The notes under the pieces: generated by a model
What the model was told of the DNA's origin: nothing
Database searches by the model: none
The model's input: only the letters and a program-made list of their open reading frames with translations
Made by a program: the position numbers and the translations under genes
Assembly (NCBI RefSeq): GCF_003597395.2
Contig: NC_133777.1
Location: 12,376,185-12,440,184, forward strand
Direction of reading: 5' to 3'
Length of the DNA: 64,000 bases
DNA from: Chelonoidis abingdonii
Lineage: Eukaryota > Chordata > Testudines > Testudinidae
In this document: positions 21,501-30,090 of the stretch, in pieces
How the letters are laid out: each line of letters opens with the position of its first letter
How positions within the stretch are numbered: the first letter of the stretch is position 1

Positions 21501-24500
21501 GCCGGACTAGGCGGCTGAGATTTGGGGGCGCCAAAAAGCGCCCCCCAATTTTTTTAAATGGTTGAGCAGCCACTGCTGCTGGGAGGGAGTCTGAGCTGCC
21601 AGCAGCCCAGGGTGTCCCCTGGGTCAGGGCGCCGCCGCGGCAGCCGGCAGCGCAGGGCTTAGGCGGCAGGTTCTATGTTTGTTTGCAGTGCTCGAGCACC
21701 AGCAATATTCAGGGCTGGGGACCCTGCTCCAGCAATATTTGGAGCTCGGTCTCTCCCCTGGTCCTGCCTAGATCAGGCCTCGGGGGGGGGGGGGGGGGGC
21801 CCCCCCGCAGGTCTCCCCCCCCCAACGCCCCGCTGGGTCCCTGCCTCACAGAAAGCAGCGCAGGGTCTCTCCCCTGCCTGCTTCTGTTGCTGGAGTAGAG
21901 TGGCTCCCTGCAGAACTGCTGTCTGCTGCCCCAGGGTCCTAGTGCCCCCATCTCCTACTGGCAGGGCAGGCTGCCCTTACCCTGTACTTCCGCCCTCGCC
22001 CTGAGTCTGTCCAACACCCCAAACCCCTCAGCTCCCCACACCCTAATGCTCTTCCCCAGCCCTGAGCCCCCTGCAGCATGAACCCCTCATCCTCCTGCAC
22101 CCTAATGCTCTGCCTCAGCCCTGAGCACCCCCACATCATGAACCCCTCATCCCACACCCCAGCCTTCTGCCCTAGCCCTGAGCCCCTTCCTGCGTCATGA
22201 ATCTCTCATCCTCAGCCCCAACCGTCATCCCCCTGCACTCCCTCCTATCCCCAACTCCATCCCAAAGCCTGCACCCCTCACCCCCTCCTGCACACCCACT
22301 GCCTGCACCCTAATCCCCAGCCCAGGACCTGCACCCCAGAGCTCTCCCCCAAACCCCTCCCAGAGCCTTAGGCAAGTGAAGGAGGAGTTTGGGGGGCCAG
22401 GTTCTGGGCACCACCAAAATTTCTACAAACTTGCCACCCATGCCCCTGGGTCAGCATGCCACTGGCAGCCCGGGGGTTCCACTGTGCAGTTGCTGCTTCA
22501 CTTCTCCTGCCTCGCGGCACCAATCAGCTGTTTGGCGCCACAAGCCTGGGAGGAGAATTAGAGCAGGACAGCGTGCTCGGGGAGGACGCGGAGCAGAGGT
22601 GAGCTGGGGTGGGGAGGTACCGCAGGGCTCCTCGGGCCAGAGGGTGGGGAGCTGCCGCGGGGGCGGGGGGCACACTTCAGGGCAGGGAGCTGCTGGGGGG
22701 CGCAAGGTGGAAGTTTCGCCTAGGGTGCGAAACTTCCTTGCACCGGCCCTGGTAGAGGACCATCTATACTGCAGACCAGCAAATGGTGATTTGATCTGTT
22801 CATCAGCCTTTCCTGACCAGTTTGGTTTGAACTGGTGACCAAGCTAAAGGCTTTCAGTACCCAAACAATCTAGTACCTCTGACTTCAGCAAGCACTAATT
22901 AGTATTATTGCTAAGACCAGAAACAGACTCTTGCTCTGCACTAGGCTTATACTTTGCCTAGTAAGCAGTATAGAATATTTCTCTGTTCCAGCTCCTTGAA
23001 TTCACTTATTCTGTCCTCAAACTGCTCTCAATTTCAGGTGAATCTAATTTAGAGGCCTGGATGCAATCTTGGTCAGATTAGAAAAATTAATTTGCAAGTA
23101 ATGTGTGAAGTATTTGCTGCTTGAACTAAAGCAACTGACCTGTACCACACTTTTAGATTTTCACAAACAAGTGCTTAAAAGAAGGTTGCAAAAGGAAAGA
23201 GATGATGCAGCTTGTTTGTAACCAATGCCATGGAAACTTCTGTATAAAACATCGGCATCCTCTGGATCATGACTGCAAAGGGGGAGGTCGTTCTATCTCC
23301 AAAGCTGGGTAAGGATGTTAAATTTCATAGTGCAGGGGGAGACAGGCTGAGGTAGGAAAGCAATTGCCAGAGCAAGGGGGATCATACCATTATCTCTGCA
23401 ACTTGCAGCTAAATGAGTTCTCAAATTATCTCTGGGAGGACACAGTTGGTCAGCTATCTGACTGCAGTATTGTGCTCTTTGGAAGGAAAGGGATGACTGA
23501 CTTTTAGTGGTAAACCTTTTTGTATCAATTTCTACTGAATTTCTGACTCCTCTAAGGCACCAATTCCCTTAGTATCCAAGTGTTACTGTAGGAAACAAGG
23601 AGTATAAACTTGAGCCTTTCTAATGAGTAACATGTCTCTTCTAGGCACAGCTACCTTCCTTGCTCCATGCAATAGGATTCTAGAGCAGTTGGGTGACCAG
23701 GTCTGCACAAATCTGGAAGTGGATGGATGTGTAATTGGTGGTGGAATAAACAGATGTTCAGCATGGTTCTATTTCCTTGTAGATATGCAGCTATAATGAG
23801 AGCATCTGAATCCAACTTCAGGCCAACTGGATCAAATAAGATGTCCTCTAACTGGTATCTTGAGAGCAACAGGTATAAACTGAAGTGTGTTATGAGATTG
23901 TCAAAACAAGATGACATAAAATAGCCTTGTGTCAACAGGATGTAGAACTCTCATTGGCACTCCTTCCTTAACTTTTTTTTTTTATTTTACAATAGGTGTT
24001 AGTTCACATCTGAGCACTGCCAGGAGTGTAAAGGAGGGGCATATAACAGTCCAAGACATGGCTAATTGCCACAGTGACAAAACAATCTTTGCTTAGTATA
24101 TCAATTGTGACCAAGTTCCTCCTGCCTTGGTGGGTCCTACGCTTATTGGCAAATTTGCTCACCTCAGTGATCTTCCCCACAGTCTGGATCAACTCCTCCT
24201 GTGTCTGATCAGGAGTTGAGAGGTTTGGGAGGGAACCCGGGCCCGCCCTCTACTCCGGGTTCCAGCCCAGGGCCCTGTGGATTGCAGCTGTCTACACTGC
24301 CTCTTGTAACAGCTGCATGACAGCTACAACTCCTTGGGCTACTTCCCCATGGCCTCCTCCAAACACCTTTATCCTCACCACAGGACCTTCCTCCTAGTGT
24401 CTGATAACGCTNNNNNNNNNNNNNNNNNNNNNNNNNNCCTGCCTTGATTGGCTGCAGGTGTTCTGATCAGCCTGTCTGCTTTAATTGGTTCTAGCAAGTT

Positions 24501-27500
24501 CCTGATTACTCTAGTGCAGCCCCTGCTCTGATCACTCAGGGAACAGAAAACTACTCACCCAGTGACCAGTATATTTGCCCTCTACCAGACTCCTGTATCC
24601 CACTGGTTTGGGTCTGTCACATATCCCTCCCCTCTGCTCAACACCAAGGGGTTGGGAAGCTTGGGATGCCAGACAGGGCACATGTGACAAGCCATTGGCA
24701 TTGCTGTGATGGCTCCCTGCTCTGTGTTGCACACGGAACTGGGAAGGTTGGAGGGATAAGAACCACGTGGTCACCCTTGTGTTCTTCTCCTTGTTCCACT
24801 GCATCGATTGAAGAGGGGCATGGTCGGTCAGGAGGACAAATCTGTGCCAGAGCAAGTAGTAGCGCAATGCTTCCATGGCCCATTTTACGGCAAGGCACTC
24901 TCTCTCCACTACTGCATATTTTTGTTCCCTCAGGAGTTTCCTACTGAGGTAGAGAATTGGGTGTTCCTTCTTCCCAACCATCTGTGACAGAACGGCCCCC
25001 AAGCCTACTTCTGATGCATCTGTCTGCAGGATAAATTCCTTGGTGAAATCAGGGGCTATTAGTACAGGATTACTGCAGAGGGTAGTCCTCAGGTCCTCCC
25101 CTGCTGTGTCAGACCTCCTTACCAGATCAGGTCTACAAGCTTTTACTAGATCAGTCAGGGGGCTTGGCCTTGTGGCAAAGTGAGGGATAAATAATCGGTA
25201 ATACCCCACTACACCTAAGAATGCCCAGACTTGTTTCTTGCGACGTGGTCATGGCCAATTTTGGATGGCCTCCAACTTGTTCACCTGGGGTTGTACCAGA
25301 CCTTTTCCCACAATGTAGCCAAGATATTTGGCCTCAGTAAACCCTACAGCGCACTTGGCAGAGTTTGCTGTAAGGCTAGCTCACTTGAAGGTATCAAGGA
25401 CTGCCTGCACCTTCTCTAGGTGAGTTTCCCAGTCTGGGGTATGAATGACCACATCGTCCAAGTAGGCAGCAGCATAACTGTTATGCAGGCATAATAGCTT
25501 GTCCATGAGGCTCTGGAAAGTAGCTGGGGCTCCATGTAGTCCAAAAGGGAGGACGGTATATTGAAAAAGACCATCTGGTATAGAGAACAGTCTTTTCCTT
25601 TGCGTCTTCCGTGAGGGGAATCTGCCTGTACCCCTTCGTCAAGTCTAGAGTAGTCAAGTACCGGGCATTGCCCACATGGTCCACTAGTTCGTCTATGTGA
25701 GGTATGGGGTATGTGTCAAATTGGGATACTTCATTTACTCACCCAAAGTCGTTGCAAAACCTTGTGGTGCCATCAGGTTTGGGCACCAGCACAATTGGGC
25801 TGGACCACTGACTGTGGGATTCTTTGATCCTCAACTCCAGCATTTTTTTACTTCTGCTTTTATTTCCTCCCTTTTGGCTGCTGGCACCCGTGGGGCCTCA
25901 CTGTTCTGACCCCAGGGTTCATGACGATGTGGTGATGTCTCAGTTGTTCGACCCAGTTTTGTCAAACACATCTTGGGTTCCAGAAGATCATCTTGGACAC
26001 CTCATTCTTCTGGTCTGGTGTTAAATCAGGAGATACACTCACCTGTTTGGAAGGCTTGTTTTCCTGGGTTAGGTCTTTTTGGACAATTATGTATGCTTCC
26101 TGTGCATGTCTGGGTTTCAGAAGGTTGATGTGATAAATCTGTTCTTGTTTTTGGCATCCTGGCTGCCGCACCTTGTAGGTTACTTCTCCCACGGGTTCAA
26201 CCACCTCATAGGGCCCCTGCCATTGGGCCAGAAGCTTTCTTTCTGCCATGGGTACCAACATCACCCAATCCCCTGGTTGGAACTGTTGGACTTTTGCCTG
26301 GCGATTGTAATAGGTTCTCTGGGCCTCTTCCAAATCTTCCCGTACAATAGGGGTGACCCAGGCTATCCGGTCTTGCAGCTGTATTACATGTTCTGTTTTG
26401 TTTTATTCTTCATTGGATTCTTCTTCCCAGATCTCTTTGATGTCCAGTATGCCATGGGGGTGATGCCTGTGTAATAACTCCAGGGGGGAAAACCAAGTTG
26501 AGGCCTGAGGTACCTCCCGGATAGCAAACATAAGGTAGGGTAGTAGGTCATCCCAATCCTTCCCATCCTGACTTACCACCTTCCATATCATAACCTTGAG
26601 GGTTCAGTTAAACCTTTCTACCAATCCATCAGTCTGCGGATAGTAAACTGAAGTTCTCAGGATATGTATATGGAGCAGCATACAGAAGTCCTTCGTTCAT
26701 TTTGACATAAATGGGGTTCCTTGGTCTGTTAATATCTCCTTTGGTAGCCCCACTCAGACAAAGATCCCCACTAGCTCTTTGGTTAACATTTTAGAGGCTG
26801 CGTTCCACAGGGGGACGGCTTCTGGGTAGCAAGTAGCATAGTCCAAAACAAGTATATATTGGTGGCCCCGAGCCGTCTTCTCCGGGGGTCCCACTAGGTC
26901 CATGGCTATTCGCTCCAAGGGGACCTCTATGATGGGAAGGGGTACTAAAGGTGCCCTCAGGTGGGGATGGGGACTGTGCAGCTGACACTCTAGGCAGGAT
27001 GCACAGTATCTCTGCACTTCATGTACTCTGGGCCAGAAGAATCATCGTAGGACTCATGCCAGGGTCTTCTCTACCCCCAAATGCCCCTCAAAAATAACTG
27101 CGCAAGACTTAATACAGCATTCTGGTGTCTTTGAGGTACTAGGATCTGCTGTATCTTCTGCCCCTGTACTGGTGCAACCCGGTATAAGATTCTTCTTCGT
27201 TATGAAGTAGGGTCCTTGTCCCTGGATTTTTCCCTTCCACGGGGACCCCATCTATTTCAGTCACCTCCTTCCTAATGTTGTCGTACATTGGGTCTTCAGC
27301 CTGGTCCCGTCCAAAACTTCCTCTCCCGGGGCTATTCTGCCTGAGATCTAGGGGCCCAATCTCTGTTGCCTCTACTGGTTCAGATGTTTTAGGGTGGGGG
27401 TCAGACTTGGGTGCTTCTCCCTCCTGGGTGGCCTCCTTTTCAGCTGCTCGTGTCTGCCTACCTATGAGAGCAACCTCCTGGCTTTGAGTCAGTATTCGGG

Positions 27501-29942
27501 TTCCCAAGGCTTTAGCTGCCCTCCTTTCCCTCTCTGACTTTCTACTCTGTCTGGGAATGGAAAATAAATCTGGGGATATTTCAGAGAAGACTGGGGCTTG
27601 ACAGTCTACGATAGAGGCCTCACTAACTTCAGGGTTCCCCTTTTCCTCCAATCCTCCTGCTGGGAGTAAATTTCCAAACCCTGGGAAGTCCTTGCCTATG
27701 AGCACCGGGGATGGGGGTTTAGGGACTACACCTGCTGCTACCTCAGTAGCATTCCCCTGAATTTCAAGTTTTACTGGAATGGTAGGGTAATAACATGCAT
27801 CCATGGGACAGTTGGTTATCTGACTTAGCCTGCAGCAGCTGACTACACTTCACAAGCTTCCCTGAGACAAGTGTGATAGCACTCCCCGAATCAACCAGTG
27901 CTGTGGTCTCTACCTCATTTAGCTTTACTGGTCTGGTATACGCATGTGGGATTAGTGAGAACCCCACAAGGTGGCTTAGGGAGCATGGGTCTGCCCAGTT
28001 CCCCAGGTTACACTGCATTGGCTCCTCAGCATTGGGACACTGTGCAGCTATATGTCCCCATTCTCCGCAGGCATAACATCTGTATGGAGCTCTAGGCATT
28101 CCCCGATCTCTTGGTTTGGGCAGTCTAACATCATGATCCTCTTCTCTCTCAGTGCTCTGACTCTTTGTGGCTGCTGGTGAGCCTTCAGCCCCTCTCTTTC
28201 CATCTGGGCTCTCCTGGTGGCCCCATTACTTAAACTAGCAGCACTAAGCCCTAGAGCTCAACCCAGGGTGCCTCTTCCTTAACTGGTGGGGTAAGCTCCC
28301 TCGCTGTCCTTCACCTTTCTACCAGTGCAACAACCTCATCATAGGTGGAGGGTTTGCTCTGGCTTACCCAGGCACAAAGGTCTGGCGGTAGTCCCCTCAT
28401 GTATCGGTCGATGACCAGACCCTCTGGTATCTCTTCGGGACTCCGTTCACAACCTCTTCCATGCGAGATGGATGAGGTCATACAATTGGGACCATGGGGT
28501 CTTACTTTCCTGATACCTCCACTTGTGATACCACTGGGCCTGCACTGCAGTTGTTACCCCAGATCTGGCCAGGATCTCTGCTTTCAGCTGGGGATAGTCT
28601 GCTACAGCCTCTTCAGGTAGAGCATAGTAAGCCTTCTGGGCCTCCCCATACAGGAATGGTGCAAGGATGCCAGACCACTGACCTCGAGGCCAGGCCTCCC
28701 ATAGGGCTGTCCTCTCAAAGGCCAGAAGGTATGCCTCTACATCATCCTCTCCCATCATTTTCTGCAGCCAATGGCTGGCCCGTATGATCTGCGTCCTATC
28801 ATGGCCGCGGTTCAGCTCTGTAATGGTCTTTACCTGGTTTACCAGTTCTTGCAACATAGCTCGGTCTTGAGAAGCCTGGTCCATCAGCAGGCAATTAGTC
28901 TTTTGCTGCAGCCGCACTGCCTCCTGTTGGGCAGCTGCCTGGACACGGGTAGCCTCCTGCTGGGCCACCGTAGCTTATATCAATGCCTGTACTAAGTCAT
29001 CCATTGGGATGGGGAAAAAAATTAAACCCTCTACCTTCTTTTTAAATCACCCTCCTTCTGCTGCGCTGTGCACACCATATTCCACTCCTGACACCCATTG
29101 TGACAAAGTTCCTCCTTTACCTTGGTGGGTCCTGCGCTTATTGGCAGATTTGCTCATCTCAGTGATCTTCCCCACAGTCTGGATCAACTCCTCCTGTGTC
29201 TGATCAGGAGTTTGGAGGGAACCCAGGCTCACCCTCTACTCCGGGTTCCAGCCAAGGGTCCTGTGGATTGCAGCTGTCTATAGTAGGTGTCATGCAGCTG
29301 TTACAGGAGGCACAACTCCCTGGGCTACTTCCCCATGGGCTTCTTCAAACACCTTCTTTATCCTCACCACAGGACCTTCCTCCTGGTGTTTGATAATGCT
29401 TTTACTCCTTAGTCCTCCAGTAGCACACCCTCTCACTCACAGCTCCTTGTGCCTCTCGCTTCCCGTTCCTCACACACACTTCCTCTCTTCTGACTCCTCC
29501 CCATCTGACTGAAGAGAGCGCCTTTTTTAAACCCAGGTGCCCTGATTAGCCTGCCTTGATTGGTTGCAGGTGTTGTAATCAGCCTGTCTTAATTACTCTA
29601 ATGCAGCCCCTGCTCTGCTCACTCAGGGAACAGAAAACTATTCACCTAGTGACCGGTATATTTGCCCTCTACCAGACTCCTGTATCCCACTGGTTTGGGT
29701 CTGTCACACTATGTACAGTCCACAGATTGCTACTTATTACAATGACCTAGTAGCTGACTCTGTCCAGCACTTGACATGGTCAAGATGTAAGAACTCATTA
29801 GTGGGTGATTTAGTGTCATTAGTTCAGCCATCAGACTATTTCAACACTTAGGTTTGAATAGCAATTTATCTGGGTAGGGTTGACTGCTGCAGGATTCTAG
29901 CCTAAATCTGTAATTTATTCTATGTTCTCTTTCAGATGCTGA
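18461..29942 (+). CDS. ZFAND2A: ZFAND2A (AIRAP), AN1-type zinc finger protein 2A; join of 6 coding segments
   Basis: Join 18461-18515, 19999-20093, 21124-21255, 23157-23308, 23783-23872, 29936-29942. That is 531 nt, 176 residues plus stop, with all borders GT-AG. The protein opens [18 protein letters not shown], the ZFAND2 family N-terminus. AN1 finger 1 uses C10, C15, C25, C28, C33, H36, H42 and C44. AN1 finger 2 uses C100, C105, C115, C118, C123, H126, H132 and C134; all 16 ligands are present. Between them lies the family block [13 protein letters not shown]. In mammals this protein is induced by arsenite or heat and binds the 26S proteasome to help clear misfolded proteins. Human ZFAND2A is 145 residues, ending in KAG; here exon 4 also reaches KAG at 143-145 and splicing adds about 31 residues. 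ZFAND2B is unlikely, as no ubiquitin-interacting motifs follow. Intron 5 is expanded by a gypsy element. Confidence 0.9.
18516..19998 (+). other. ZFAND2A intron 2, nothing further recognised
   Basis: Unique-looking intron sequence bounded by GTAAG and TTTACAG. No repeat recognised. Confidence 0.75.
19999..20093 (+). CDS. ZFAND2A: ZFAND2A exon, AN1 finger 1
   Basis: Acceptor 'tgctttttacag' and donor GTAAGTG. The split codon G|AT gives Asp19. It encodes residues 19-50 with the C25, C28, C33, H36, H42 and C44 ligands, and ends in phase 0. Confidence 0.92.
21124..21255 (+). CDS. ZFAND2A: ZFAND2A exon, inter-finger segment
   Basis: 44 codons in phase 0 at both ends (residues 51-94). It has the conserved [13 protein letters not shown] and the 'PDIVVG.H.DRDC' block of the ZFAND2 family. 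Acceptor 'cttcag', donor GTAAGG. Confidence 0.92.
21480..22751. mobile_element. 1.27-kb hAT-type non-autonomous element in ZFAND2A intron 3
   Basis: The inverted ends CAGGGCTGGTGCAA and TTGCACCGGCCCTG differ by one base. They are flanked by ATAGAGGA (21472-21479) and GTAGAGGA (22752-22759), 7 of 8 identical. The element is very GC-rich, unlike the intron around it. The middle has a C-rich array with a ~60-bp period (about 22000-22350, 'ccctgagcccc' and 'catgaacccctcatcc') and a run of about 18 G near 21782. No transposase is present. Confidence 0.85.
22000..22350. repeat. C-rich tandem array inside the hAT-type element
   Basis: 'ccctgagc' and 'tgaacccctcatcc' recur with a spacing of roughly 60 bp over four or more degenerate units. 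Confidence 0.7.
23157..23308 (+). CDS. ZFAND2A: ZFAND2A exon, AN1 finger 2
   Basis: Residues 95-145. Acceptor 'acttttag'; donor GG|GTAAGG at 23309. All eight zinc ligands of the second AN1 finger are present. If the donor is not used, the frame reads Lys-Ala-Gly then TAA (23310-23312), ending exactly where the human protein ends. Confidence 0.92.
23745..23750 (+). terminator. Candidate intronic polyadenylation signal of ZFAND2A
   Basis: AATAAA lies about 430 bp after the TAA that overlaps the exon 4 donor and 33 bp before exon 5. It could end a short transcript that retains the start of intron 4. Confidence 0.35.
23783..23872 (+). CDS. ZFAND2A: ZFAND2A penultimate exon, C-terminal extension
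   Basis: Acceptor 'ttccttgtag' and donor AG|GTATAA. Phase joins GG|A into Gly145 and adds 29 codons (residues 146-174), rich in Ser and Asn, plus two bases of the next codon. It opens 'YAAIMRA', resembling the 'A.AA..RA' stretch after the second finger in ZFAND2B proteins. If the donor is skipped the frame stays open to a TAG at 23922. Confidence 0.7.
24106..24621 (-). repeat. 3' LTR of the gypsy element (left copy, gapped)
   Basis: Matches 29099-29708 closely apart from point changes, a 26-N gap that stands for about 145 bp of the other copy, and a 25-bp segment (24299-24323) that is inverted relative to it. Ends TG...CA. Confidence 0.92.
24412..24437. other. Assembly gap (26 N) in the left LTR
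   Basis: Comparison with the right LTR shows about 145 bp between the same flanking words there, so this gap is undersized. Confidence 0.95.
24622..24645 (-). other. Polypurine tract of the gypsy element
   Basis: The complement reads as a purine-rich 'gcagaggggaggga' directly before the 3' LTR, the plus-strand primer position. Confidence 0.7.
24640..25209 (-). pseudogene. Gypsy RNase H region
   Basis: The minus frame has '[15 protein letters not shown]', the RNase H opening with its catalytic Asp, then 'LYLSRKL', '[10 protein letters not shown]' and 'LLTDHAPLQ'. This block is intact for about 190 codons and runs without a stop through the polypurine tract into the LTR, so its natural end has been lost or lies in the LTR. 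It follows the reverse transcriptase as in all gypsy elements. Confidence 0.9.
25210..25900 (-). pseudogene. Gypsy reverse transcriptase
   Basis: The minus frame has '[15 protein letters not shown]' (first catalytic Asp), then a finger/palm block and the YLDD box at 25453-25464, followed by '[15 protein letters not shown]'. A TGA interrupts the frame just after this block, and a frameshift separates the first block from the YLDD box. The catalytic aspartates themselves remain. Confidence 0.9.
25962..26333 (-). pseudogene. Gypsy integrase C-terminal (GPY-like) domain
   Basis: An open minus frame of 123 codons with '[11 protein letters not shown]', '[17 protein letters not shown]' and 'YHINLLKP'. 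These are the hallmarks of the GPY/F region at the integrase C-terminus. It lies upstream of the reverse transcriptase in element orientation. Confidence 0.88.
26334..27060 (-). pseudogene. Gypsy integrase zinc and catalytic core
   Basis: A degraded HHCC finger ends in 'YCASCLECQ'. The DDE core follows with 'MDLVGPP' (first Asp at 26898-26900), '[10 protein letters not shown]' (second Asp at 26841-26843) and '[13 protein letters not shown]' (Glu at 26616-26618). Stops occur between the second Asp and the Glu, so it is not functional. Confidence 0.9.
27139..27763 (-). pseudogene. Gypsy protease-integrase linker
   Basis: A Pro/Glu/Ser-rich minus frame between the protease and the integrase finger, with no recognised domain. 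Runs of acidic and charged residues suggest a flexible polyprotein linker. Confidence 0.6.
27764..28110 (-). pseudogene. Gypsy gag zinc knuckle and aspartic protease
   Basis: The minus frame has a CCHC knuckle, [14 protein letters not shown] (28037-28078, spacing C-x2-C-x4-H-x4-C), then '[14 protein letters not shown]', the retropepsin Asp-Ser-Gly active site (DSG at 27884-27892). The knuckle and the protease share one frame. Confidence 0.9.
28310..29000 (-). pseudogene. Gypsy gag, SCAN-like capsid
   Basis: The minus frame has a Gln/Ala-rich helix ([19 protein letters not shown]), then '[14 protein letters not shown]', '[20 protein letters not shown]' and '[10 protein letters not shown]'. 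This is the retroviral-capsid/SCAN fold pattern. The vertebrate SCAN domain is thought to derive from the gag of Gmr1-like gypsy elements, which agrees with the gene order seen here. A stop and frameshift break the frame near 28447. Confidence 0.85.
29080..29098 (-). other. Primer-binding site, tRNA-Leu type
   Basis: The minus strand just inside the 5' LTR reads TGGGTGTCAGGAGTGG. It matches the complement of the 3' end of tRNA-Leu(CAG) (TGGTGTCAGGAGTGG) with one extra G after TGG. Confidence 0.6.
29099..29708 (-). repeat. 5' LTR of the gypsy element (right copy, complete)
   Basis: 610 bp, TG...CA ends. It supplies the sequence missing from the gapped left copy. It contains the inverted 25-bp segment at 29287-29311. 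Confidence 0.92.
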
Positions 29943-30090
29943 TGACCTGAGGGTAGTCCTAATGGCTGGATGAAACTCTCCTTTAGTGTAAATTTATTGT
30001 CTAAAGTGTTTAAAACATATTTTTCTATAGGACAAATAAACTAAACTACTTAATCTCTCAACTTCCAATAAAGTGCTATTCCTCTTTGTA
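29936..30090 (+). CDS. ZFAND2A: ZFAND2A last exon (coding 29936-29942) and 3' UTR
   Basis: Acceptor 'ttctctttcag' at 29925-29935. Only an Arg codon remainder, one Cys codon and TGA remain to be coded, so the protein would end Arg-Cys. The 3' UTR has AATAAA at 30035-30040 and 30067-30072. The exon lies 227 bp beyond the gypsy insertion. Phase fits exactly, but with so few coding bases the assignment rests on splice signals and polyadenylation signals. Confidence 0.6.
30035..30072 (+). terminator. Polyadenylation signals of ZFAND2A
   Basis: Two AATAAA hexamers, 30035-30040 and 30067-30072, followed by a T/G-rich stretch. Confidence 0.6.

Larger units (their letters stand above)
24106..29708 (-). 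mobile_element. Ty3/gypsy LTR retrotransposon, Gmr1-like (IN before RT), inactive
   Basis: A full-length element in reverse orientation inside ZFAND2A intron 5. The two LTRs begin TGTGAC and end GTCACA. Read 5' to 3' on the minus strand: LTR, tRNA-Leu-type primer site, gag with a SCAN-like capsid, CCHC knuckle, protease (DSG), integrase with its GPY-like end, reverse transcriptase (YLDD), RNase H, polypurine tract, LTR. In ordinary gypsy elements the integrase follows RNase H; integrase before RT is the mark of the Gmr1-like group. Many stops and frameshifts break gag and pol, so the copy cannot act alone. No matching target duplication was found (TCAAT left, CTATG right). A 26-N gap lies in the left LTR. 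Confidence 0.9.
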
